DNA from: an uncultured Oscillibacter sp.
GTDB lineage: Bacteria; Bacillota; Clostridia; Oscillospirales; Oscillospiraceae
Length of the DNA: 10,907 bases
Assembly (NCBI GenBank): GCA_947245315.1
Contig: CAMXNV010000057.1
Location: 1 to 10,907, forward strand
Direction of reading: 5' to 3'
Shown: one piece after another, positions 1 through 6,481 of the stretch
Layout of the letters: every line of letters begins with the position of its first letter
Numbering within the stretch: the first letter of the stretch is position 1
The notes under the pieces: model-generated
What the model was told of the DNA's origin: nothing
Database searches by the model: none
Seen by the model: only the letters and a program-made list of their open reading frames with translations
Position numbers and translations under genes: made by a program

Positions 1-1180
<1,180 letters not shown>

Positions 1181-1197
1181 AATAGCAGTTCCTCCTA

Positions 1198-1523
1198 CTT
1201 CAAAGAAAATTTTACGGTAGAACCGCGAACCCAAACAGCGAAGCGCCTTTGGGTTCGCCGGGGGTCCAGGGGGTGTCCCCCTGGTTTCTCCGCCACGCGG
1301 AGAAATAAATTGAAATCATTTTTGCGACGACACGACAGTGCCTCTCCTCGCGGCATAGCCGCTACGGCCTTCGCTAAAAACATGCCACCGGCATGTTTTC
1401 TTAACGCTGCGGCGTCACAAAAATACCTCGACCCTAGCCGCCTTGGGCGGCGGCTCCAGTGACCGACGTCACTGGAGGGGGGAATCCAAAGGGGGGACGA
1501 AGTCCCCTCTTTGAGACCGAAGG
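1198..1523 (-). repeat. Hairpin-array element filling the groES-groEL spacer
   Basis: The spacer is a chain of short inverted repeats, mostly with three-base loops: 1215-1225, 1226-1257 (10-bp arms), 1266-1284 (8 bp, loop 1274-1276), 1285-1305 (9 bp, loop 1294-1296), 1350-1362, 1377-1399 (10 bp, loop 1387-1389), 1437-1451, 1454-1477 (10 bp, 4-nt loop), 1488-1512 (11 pairs, one of them G-T on the plus strand) and 1515-1525 (touching the groES stop). A further 12-bp pairing joins 1318-1329 to 1413-1424 with one G-U, and encloses two of the hairpins as a multibranch fold. The whole stretch is open in one frame (1195-1527, 110 codons, ATG overlapping the groES TGA, TAG overlapping the groEL Shine-Dalgarno). 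The composition of that frame looks like translated repeat rather than protein. I infer a composite palindromic intergenic repeat (REP/MITE-like) inserted within the operon. A structured RNA leader for groEL is the alternative. Confidence 0.75.
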
Positions 1524-1808
1524 TCATTCGACGATGGCCAAAATATCGCCCTGCCGGACCACCGTATACTCCACGTCCTCCAGCTTCACCTTGGTTCCGG
1601 CGTACTGGCTGGTGATTACCTTGTCTCCGGGCTTCACCGTCATGGTGACTTCCTTTCCGTCCACGGTGCCCCCGGGGCCCACGGAGATGACCTCCGCCAC
1701 GGAGGGCTTTTCCTTCGCGGAGCCGGTGAGGATAATGCCGCCCTTGGTGGTCTCCTCGGTCTCCACCATCTTCAAAATCACGCGGTCTGCAAGCGGGGTA
1801 AGTTTCAT
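1524..1808 (-). CDS. groES: Co-chaperonin GroES (10 kDa)
   Basis: GroES forms the seven-subunit lid that closes the GroEL cavity. The 94-residue length is normal for the family. The N-terminus MKLTPLADRVILK, the mobile loop with the GroEL-binding GGIIL (residues 23-27), the roof segment around VGPGG and the C-terminal YTVVRQGDILAIVE strand are all present. The ATG at 1806-1808 has AAGGAGG at 1817-1823 with 8 nt spacing. It is first in the groES-groEL operon, directly downstream of a SigA-type promoter and a CIRCE operator, so heat induction through loss of HrcA repression is expected. Its TGA stop (1524-1526) overlaps an ATG (1525-1527) that opens the uninterrupted frame running through the hairpin-rich spacer to groEL. 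Confidence 0.98.
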   Translation of the reverse strand: MKLTPLADRVILKMVETEETTKGGIILTGSAKEKPSVAEVISVGPGGTVDGKEVTMTVKPGDKVITSQYAGTKVKLEDVEYTVVRQGDILAIVE

Positions 1809-1848
1809 GTCAGGTTCCTCCTTAAAATATAAAAATTAGAAAAAACAC

Positions 1849-1891
1849 AATCACTGTTAGCACTCAAATACCCGGAGTGCTAACAGTGATT
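1849..1891. promoter_or_regulatory. CIRCE operator (HrcA binding site) of groESL
   Basis: TTAGCACTC (1857-1865), nine bases, then GAGTGCTAA (1875-1883) is an exact match to the CIRCE consensus bound by the repressor HrcA. The symmetry continues outward for eight more bases on each side, giving perfect 17-bp arms (1849-1865 and 1875-1891). The operator begins at the expected transcription start, just downstream of the -10 box, so bound HrcA would block initiation. Being inside the 5' untranslated region, it can also fold as an mRNA hairpin. Confidence 0.97.
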
Positions 1892-1920
1892 ATCATAGTA
1901 CAGTCCGCCTCGTTTGTAAA
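1892..1920 (-). promoter_or_regulatory. SigA-type promoter of groESL
   Basis: On the minus strand, TTTACA (1915-1920) and TATGAT (1892-1897) are separated by exactly 17 bp. This is a near-consensus vegetative promoter whose start point would fall near 1884-1886, at the edge of the CIRCE palindrome. Spacing and position both support the call. Confidence 0.85.
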
Positions 1921-1975
1921 GAGGGATTTCCCCAAAAGTTATGAAGAATTTGTAAATGTTGCCTCCGCCGCCGGC

Positions 1976-2212
1976 TCATTCCAGCAGCCAGTCGTCCACC
2001 ACGTCCCGCAGGGCCACCGGCGTCACGCCGCCCCGGAGCAGCCGCTCCGCCAGCTCCCACACCCGGGACCGGGAGGGGCTGAGGTCCGCCGCCGAGGCCG
2101 CCTCCTCCCCCAGCTCAATCCGGACGCCGTAGGCCCCCGTCTCCTCCTCCAGCAGGTAATAACGCGCCTGAGTCGTCAGGCAAGGGGCCTCTCCCACCAG
2201 CAGCATGCGCAC
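1976..2212 (-). CDS. Small DUF6514-family protein
   Basis: This encodes a 78-residue cytosolic protein of unknown function. I recognise the pattern of the DUF6514 family, common in Clostridia: a beta-rich front part, YYLLEEETGAYGVRI (residues 18-32), then DLSPSRSRV (43-51) and the helical tail RGGVTPVALRDVVDDWL (60-76). No catalytic motif, signal peptide or membrane segment is visible. I chose the GTG at 2210-2212 because AAGGAGG/TAAGGAGG (2222-2229) lies 9 nt upstream of it. The ATG two codons later would sit 15 nt from that site, and an ATG at 2281 would bury the ribosome site inside the gene. The gene has its own control region with two Spo0A-box-like sequences and a stable 5' hairpin, so it is probably transcribed separately from rnmV. 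Family assignment is from memory of the sequence pattern and moderately sure. Confidence 0.8.
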   Translation of the reverse strand: MRMLLVGEAPCLTTQARYYLLEEETGAYGVRIELGEEAASAADLSPSRSRVWELAERLLRGGVTPVALRDVVDDWLLE

Positions 2213-2233
2213 GCTCCGCTTCCTCCTTACAGA

Positions 2234-2261
2234 GCCCGCGGCCCCCGGAGGAGCTGCGGGC
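2234..2261. other. Stable GC-rich hairpin in the leader of the DUF6514 gene
   Basis: Twelve positions on each side pair with one mismatch around a 4-base loop (2246-2249). The hairpin lies 4 bp upstream of the ribosome site at 2222-2229 and starts a few bases after the predicted transcription start. On the plus strand it is followed by GTTTTCTT, so it looks like an intrinsic terminator facing right, yet no plus-strand gene is visible. On the minus strand it would be a 5'-end hairpin, perhaps protecting the mRNA. Confidence 0.6.
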
Positions 2262-2271
2262 GTTTTCTTAG

Positions 2272-2315
2272 AGCATACCACAGGCGGCCCGGAAAGTTTG
2301 TCGAGTCCTGTCGAA
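2272..2315 (-). promoter_or_regulatory. Candidate Spo0A-controlled promoter with two tandem 0A-box-like sites
   Basis: On the plus strand, TGTCGAG (2299-2305) and TGTCGAA (2309-2315) are spaced 10 bp start to start. The second is an exact 0A box (TGTCGAA), the first differs in the last base. Read on the minus strand, the proximal box supplies a -35-like TCGACA (2299-2304). This is followed by a long 21-bp spacer and a -10-like TATGCT (2272-2277) with an upstream TG (extended -10). Boxes overlapping the -35 with a long spacer resemble known Spo0A-activated SigA promoters such as spoIIG. Binding is inferred, not shown. Confidence 0.5.
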
Positions 2316-2320
2316 GGACC

Positions 2321-2914
2321 TCACTCCCCCTCTTCTCTCAGCAGCACCTCCAGCTCCTCCCGGCGGAACAGGAGGTTCAGGGCCTCCAGCAGCCCGTTGG
2401 AGGTCAAGTGCTCCGGCAGGTCCAGCCGTCTCAGCAGACGGCGGCGGCGCTCCGCGCTGCCCTCCCCGCCGCTGAGGCCCAGGGCGAACAGGTCCGCCTT
2501 GGTCAGGGCCTCCCGGGCCTCTCCCGGGGCCTCGTCCTCGAAGGTGGCCCCGGCCCGGCGGAGGGCCTCCAGCAGCACGGCGGGGGTCATGCCCTCCACG
2601 CCCAGCTTGCCCTCCTTGCCGCCCTTGCGCTTCCGGCGCTCCTTTCCCGGCACGTCGGGGATGTAGGCCTGCTTCACCCTGTCCCTGGGCAGGGCCCCCT
2701 TCAGGTAGTTCCGGAGGAGAAAGCCCGCCCCGTCGCTGTCCGTCAGGATGATGAGGCCTCGCTTCTCCGCCAGCCGCCGGAGGAAGGCCAGCTTCTCCTT
2801 GTCGTGGAACACGGCGTAGCCCCCCAGGGTCACCACCGTGGCCTCCACCACCTGGGAGACGGTGTTCTTGTCGTAACGGCCCTCTACCACGATGACCTCC
2901 CGTATCCGCTTCAT
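2321..2914 (-). CDS. rnmV: Ribonuclease M5, 5S rRNA maturase (TOPRIM)
   Basis: RNase M5 cuts the double-stranded 5S rRNA precursor, assisted by ribosomal protein L18, in low-GC Gram-positive lineages and relatives. The TOPRIM fold is clear: IVVEGRYDKN with the catalytic Glu11, then LTDSDGAG with the metal-binding Asp59 and Asp61, and the conserved VEGMTP segment (106-111). The C-terminal helical part, LTKADLFALGL onward (138-185), matches the RNase M5 C-terminal domain. The 197-residue length is normal. The ATG at 2912-2914 has GGAGGAG just upstream and lies 22 nt after the holA stop, so the two should be co-transcribed. In many Firmicutes rnmV sits beside ksgA; here it follows comEC and holA instead. 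A basic linker (about 92-103, rich in Arg and Lys) may contact RNA. No clear terminator with a U-tract follows it. Confidence 0.95.
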   Translation of the reverse strand: MKRIREVIVVEGRYDKNTVSQVVEATVVTLGGYAVFHDKEKLAFLRRLAEKRGLIILTDSDGAGFLLRNYLKGALPRDRVKQAYIPDVPGKERRKRKGGKEGKLGVEGMTPAVLLEALRRAGATFEDEAPGEAREALTKADLFALGLSGGEGSAERRRRLLRRLDLPEHLTSNGLLEALNLLFRREELEVLLREEGE

Positions 2915-2936
2915 GGGCGCTCCTCCGTTCTTCCGC

Positions 2937-3995
2937 TCACGAGGCCGGGGCGGCGGCCAGGCGAACCAGCAGTAATTTCAATTCTCCCGGGCCGTCCACG
3001 CCCCGCTCGCTCTTCATCCGGCGGTCCAGCTCCTGGCACTGCCGCACGGCCTGGGCGCACCAGGCCCCGGTGGTCCGCCGGGCGGCGGAGAGCAGGAGCT
3101 TGGCCGGGTAGTCGGACTTCATGCCCCACAGCTCCATCAGCCAATAGCGGTCCCGGCCGCTGTCCAGGGCCAGCCGGGCGGTCCAGATGCGGCGAAGCTG
3201 GCTCCCCAGGGCCGCCAGGATTAAGATGGGCTCCGTCTGCATTTTCAGCAGGTCCCCCAGGATGGAGGCCGCCTGGTCGTAGCTCCCCTGGACCACGGCG
3301 TCGGACAGCTTGAAGACCTCCGCCGACAGCACCGGGTCCGCCACGGCGTCCACCTCCCGCCGGGTGACGGCCTTGCCCTTGGTATAGGCAGCGATCTTCT
3401 CGATCTCCGGCACCAGCCCCGTCATCAGCCCGCCGCAGAGGAAGACCAAATACTCCGCCGTCTGCCGGTCGATCTCCTTCCCCAGGGCCTTGAAGCGCCG
3501 GGCGATCCAGGGCAGCAGGTCGCTGCTCTCCGCCGCCGCGAACTCCACGGCCTCCGCGTGGGCCTCCAGGGCCCGGCAGAGCTTCCGCATGGTCCGGTTG
3601 GGCTTGTACTCCAGGGTGTCGTACACGAAGACCACGCAGCAGTAAGGGGGCAGGTCCTCCAGCATGGCCGTGAGGCGCTCCCGCTGGTCCTCGCCCAGCT
3701 TGAAGAGGTCGTAGTCCGTCACCACGATCAGCGTCCGCTCCGCCATCATGGGCATGGCCTCCGCCATCTCGCTGAGGGCCTGGACCGTCAGGTCCTTCCC
3801 CTCCAGGGAGTGGCAGTTGAAAGTCTCCGCCCCCGGGGGGATCAGGGCCTTGCGCAGAGCCCCCAGGTAGTACTCCCGGAGGTAGCTCTCCTCCCCGTAA
3901 AAGATGTAGGCATTGCCGGGCGTCCCGGCGGCCAGGTCCGCCTTGAGCTTTTGCAGGGCCTCCCTACGGCGGGGAGGCTTCTTCGTCGTCGCCAT
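2937..3995 (-). CDS. holA: DNA polymerase III subunit delta
   Basis: HolA is the delta 'wrench' of the clamp loader, which opens the beta sliding clamp so that it can be loaded on primed DNA. The 352-residue product has the family's N-terminal AAA+-like domain starting NAYIFYGEESYLREYY (about 28-43), the RTLIVVTDYDLFKL strand-helix, the LVPEIEKIAAY segment, and the C-terminal collar domain ending in DGPGELKLLLVRLA. Delta normally lacks a working Walker A, and none is seen. The ATG at 3993-3995 was chosen over the upstream open frame because AGGAGG (4002-4007) lies 6 nt before it and homology begins there. The first 32 bases overlap the end of comEC, and the ribosome site lies within comEC coding sequence, so translational coupling is likely. 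A comEC-holA pairing is common in bacteria. The gene continues into rnmV after 22 nt. Confidence 0.95.
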   Translation of the reverse strand: MATTKKPPRRREALQKLKADLAAGTPGNAYIFYGEESYLREYYLGALRKALIPPGAETFNCHSLEGKDLTVQALSEMAEAMPMMAERTLIVVTDYDLFKLGEDQRERLTAMLEDLPPYCCVVFVYDTLEYKPNRTMRKLCRALEAHAEAVEFAAAESSDLLPWIARRFKALGKEIDRQTAEYLVFLCGGLMTGLVPEIEKIAAYTKGKAVTRREVDAVADPVLSAEVFKLSDAVVQGSYDQAASILGDLLKMQTEPILILAALGSQLRRIWTARLALDSGRDRYWLMELWGMKSDYPAKLLLSAARRTTGAWCAQAVRQCQELDRRMKSERGVDGPGELKLLLVRLAAAPAS

Positions 3996-6240
3996 GTGTC
4001 TCCTCCTGATTCCAGGCCAAGTGAATGGTACCGTGCAGGTCCGTCCGGTAAATATCGCAGCCCGCCCGGGCCAGCCGCAGCAGGGTCTCCTCCGCCGGGT
4101 GCCCGTAGGAGTTGGCCCCCACGCTGACAAAGGCGGTCTCCGGCTCCAGGGCCTCCAGCAGCCTCTGAGAGCTGGCGTACTTGGAGCCGTGGTGCCCCGC
4201 CACCAGGGCCTCGACGTCCGGCAGGTCATAGGCCTCCAGCAGCTTGGCCTCCGTGGCGGCGTCCATGTCCCCGGTGATGAGAAGCTCCCGGTCCCCGGCG
4301 GCGGCCAGCACCGCCAGGCCCTCCTCGTTGTCCCCGCCCCGGCCCACCGGCGGGAGGACCCACAGGGCGGCCCGGCCCAGGTCCAGCGCTTCCTCCTCCG
4401 TCACAAAGCGGACGGCGGCGCCGTGTTCCAGGGCGGCCTCCAGCACCGCGTCCCGGAGGCCCTCGTCCTCCCCTCCCCGGGGGACCAGCAGCGTGTCCAC
4501 CTCCAGCCGCTCCAGCAGGCCCGGCACGCCGGAGACGTGGTCGCTGTCGTAGTGGGTGAGGATCAGCCAGTCCAGCCGTCGGCAGCCCATGCTCAGCAGC
4601 TGCCGGGCGGCGGTCTCCCCGGGGCGCTTCCAGCCGTTGGCGCTGCCGCAGTCCACCAGGGCCCGATGGTCCCCCGAGGACAGGACCACGCTCTGTCCCT
4701 GGCCCACGTCCAGCACCAGCACATCCAGGTCCGCCTGAAAGCGGCGCTCCCCCAGCCGGACCGTCAGCGCCAGAGTCAGCGCCGCCAGCAGGGCCGCCAG
4801 GGCGTACCTCCGCCGTCCCGCCTTTCCCGCCAGCCAGGCGGCGGCAAAGAGGAGGTAGGCGTAGGCCAGCCAGAACTTCAAATAGGGATTGGCGAAGTAC
4901 ACCGCGTGATAGGGCAGCCTGGACAGCAGCCCGGCGGTCCCCAGCACATAGTCCGCCAGCAGCCCCGCCGGGAGGGCCAGCAGCCGCCCCAGGGGCAGAA
5001 CGGCAAAGCTCGCCAGCACCGCCGCCATCCCCAGGACAAAGGTCCCGCTGGCCGCCCAGATGCAGAGCAGGCTGCTCAGCGGCGTGACCAGCACCAGGGA
5101 GCCGAAGTAGTACCCCGCCAGGGGCGCGGTGAAGACCATAGCCCCCGCCGTGGCGGAGAGGGAGGCCGCCAGCACCCGGAATATCTTCCCCCGCTTCCCC
5201 TCGCCGGTCAGCCGCCGGTAGACCCCCGGCGTCAGCCACAGCAGCCCCGCCATAGCGGCAAAGGACAGCTGCAAGCTGACGGAGGCGGCGGCGAAGGGAT
5301 TGGCCAGCAGGATCAGCAGCAGGGCCGCCAGCAGGGACGTGGGCCCGTCGTTCTCCCGGCGGAGGAGCACCGCCAGCATGGGCAGGGACAGCATGACGCA
5401 GGCCCGGAGCACCGAGGGGCTCCCCCCGGTGAGGGCGGCGTAGAAGGCCAGCAGCGGAATGCCCAGCAGCGCCTGGAGCCGGCGGTTCTGCACAACCAGG
5501 CCCGCCAGGGCCATGAGGAAGCCGCAGTGCATCCCCGACACCGCCACCACGTGGGCCAGCCCCGCCTCCGTCAGGGCCGTATAGGCGGCCTCCGAGAGTC
5601 CGGTCTTGTCCCCGGTCAAAAGCCCGGTGAGAAACCCGGCGGCGTCTCCCCGAAACAGCAGCTCGATCCGCCGCCCCATGGCCCGGGCCAGCTGGGCCGG
5701 GTACCAGCGGGGGCTCCCCCTGCTCCCCTCCCCCGCCGTGACGCCGCCCCGGCCATAGGCCAGCAGGAAGACGCCCTTGGAGGTGAAGCTGGTGATGTCC
5801 TCGTCCCGGATCCGGGCGGCGTCCCGGAGCTGGGCATAGCCGGAGACGGTCTGTCCCGGCTCCAGGTCCAGAAGCTCCTCCCCGCCGTAGAACAGCGCCC
5901 TGCCCGGCAGGCCCTCCAGCCGCACCGGCGCCCGGGCGCCGTGGTCCGTCCGGACGGCGTAGCCGCAGAGGGTGGCCTGGACATAGCCCTCGCTCCCCGC
6001 CAGGGCCTGACAGGGGGCCTGGACCTGCCGGGCGTAGAGCCAGCTGTACCCCAGCCCCAGGGCCAGGGCCGCCAGCAGCACCACGCCCCGCCGCCGCCAG
6101 ACCCGGGGCAGCGTCAGGCACAGGAGGGCCCCGCCCAGGCCCGCCCAAGCTCCCGCCAGGGCCCAGCCTCCCGGCAGCAGGTACTGGGCCAGGAAGACGC
6201 CCAGGGAGAACCCTCCCCCGAAGACCGCCAGACGCCTCAC
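3964..6240 (-). CDS. comEC: ComEC/Rec2-family DNA uptake channel with C-terminal metallo-beta-lactamase domain
   Basis: ComEC is the inner-membrane channel that carries single-stranded transforming DNA into the cytoplasm. The 758-residue product has the full three-part layout. Two or three N-terminal membrane helices (about 5-70) are followed by an outside OB-like domain (about 80-170). The Competence domain spans roughly 200-470, with LLTGDKTGL, the hallmark HVVAVSGMHCGF (230-241) and many helices. A metallo-beta-lactamase-like domain runs from LDVGQGQSVVL (510) through LTHYDSDHVSG (about 561-571, His and Asp ligands intact), LLITGDMD and GHHGSKYASS to the end. No truncation is seen. I prefer the GTG at 6238-6240, 8 nt after GGGGAGG (6249-6255); the GTG at 6247-6249 overlaps that site. 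It leads a comEC-holA-rnmV operon. The only space before it is an intrinsic terminator of the previous unit, and I find no convincing promoter. Confidence 0.96.
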   Translation of the reverse strand: MRRLAVFGGGFSLGVFLAQYLLPGGWALAGAWAGLGGALLCLTLPRVWRRRGVVLLAALALGLGYSWLYARQVQAPCQALAGSEGYVQATLCGYAVRTDHGARAPVRLEGLPGRALFYGGEELLDLEPGQTVSGYAQLRDAARIRDEDITSFTSKGVFLLAYGRGGVTAGEGSRGSPRWYPAQLARAMGRRIELLFRGDAAGFLTGLLTGDKTGLSEAAYTALTEAGLAHVVAVSGMHCGFLMALAGLVVQNRRLQALLGIPLLAFYAALTGGSPSVLRACVMLSLPMLAVLLRRENDGPTSLLAALLLILLANPFAAASVSLQLSFAAMAGLLWLTPGVYRRLTGEGKRGKIFRVLAASLSATAGAMVFTAPLAGYYFGSLVLVTPLSSLLCIWAASGTFVLGMAAVLASFAVLPLGRLLALPAGLLADYVLGTAGLLSRLPYHAVYFANPYLKFWLAYAYLLFAAAWLAGKAGRRRYALAALLAALTLALTVRLGERRFQADLDVLVLDVGQGQSVVLSSGDHRALVDCGSANGWKRPGETAARQLLSMGCRRLDWLILTHYDSDHVSGVPGLLERLEVDTLLVPRGGEDEGLRDAVLEAALEHGAAVRFVTEEEALDLGRAALWVLPPVGRGGDNEEGLAVLAAAGDRELLITGDMDAATEAKLLEAYDLPDVEALVAGHHGSKYASSQRLLEALEPETAFVSVGANSYGHPAEETLLRLARAGCDIYRTDLHGTIHLAWNQEETHGDDEEASPP

Positions 6241-6272
6241 GGCCGCCACCTCCCCGTTCTCTCTCCGCCCTG

Positions 6273-6306
6273 AAAAAAGCTCCCAGAGGGGTTTCCCTCC
6301 GGGAGC
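6273..6306 (-). terminator. Intrinsic terminator downstream of the glycoside-hydrolase-like gene
   Basis: On the minus strand a GC-rich hairpin (6301-6306 with 6279-6284, and 6295-6299 with 6286-6290, one mismatch between the two blocks, loop 6291-6294) is followed by six T residues (6273-6278). It points away from the gene ending at 6482, but lies only 18 bp before the comEC ribosome site. It therefore separates the two units, or acts as an attenuator for comEC. Confidence 0.9.
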
Positions 6307-6314
6307 CTGATTCC

Positions 6315-6479
6315 TAGGGCCAGTTCACATAAGCCCAAACGCACGTCTTCCCGGCCTATTTTGCCGTCTACTGCGTTAAAAATTTTTGACGTACGTCAGT
6401 ACGCCTGCAAATTTTTGCCTTGTATCCGGCGAAAACTTGCTCGGGAATCCGCACATTTGGTTTATGTGAGCTGGCCCTA
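6315..6479. mobile_element. MITE-like imperfect palindrome of 165 bp, non-coding
   Basis: The ends are inverted repeats of 18 bp (6315-6332 and 6462-6479) that match at 17 positions, starting TAGGGCCAG and containing TCACATAA. Weaker symmetry continues inward, with T-rich blocks before GCCG/CGCCGG and two A/T tracts flanking the centre, which holds the perfect palindrome TGACGTACGTCA (6387-6398). The outermost TA at each end could be a duplicated TA target, as made by IS630/Tc1-mariner-type transposases. No transposase is encoded. It starts 2 bp after the stop of the gene at 6482 and separates that gene from its terminator. Without it the stop-to-terminator gap would be about a dozen bases, which supports insertion. 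Confidence 0.8.
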
Positions 6480-6481
6480 AG

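Noticed and set aside
1198..1523. CRISPR array
   Set aside because: The repeated units are inverted, differ in sequence and have no regular spacers, so this is a hairpin series and not direct repeats.
1195..1527. 110-codon minus-strand frame as an ordinary protein gene
   Set aside because: It coincides end to end with the hairpin array, has no own ribosome site beyond coupling to groES, and its residue pattern reflects translated palindromes. I list it as an observation, not as a gene.
1877..3313. 478-codon plus-strand open frame
   Set aside because: It starts inside the CIRCE palindrome and runs antisense to the DUF6514 gene, rnmV and holA, with low-complexity Pro/Arg/Gly composition; a shadow.
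6238..6249. GTG at 6249 as the comEC start
   Set aside because: It overlaps the GGGGAGG (6249-6255) that best serves as the ribosome site; the GTG at 6240 has 8 nt spacing.
3913..6273. 786-codon plus-strand open frame opposite comEC and holA
   Set aside because: Gln/Pro/Gly-rich translation typical of the antisense of GC-rich genes; it lies opposite a full ComEC with intact motifs.
6378..6420. Promoter for comEC within the MITE-like element
   Set aside because: A/T tracts are present, but I found no -35/-10 pair with 16-18 bp spacing on the minus strand that I would defend.
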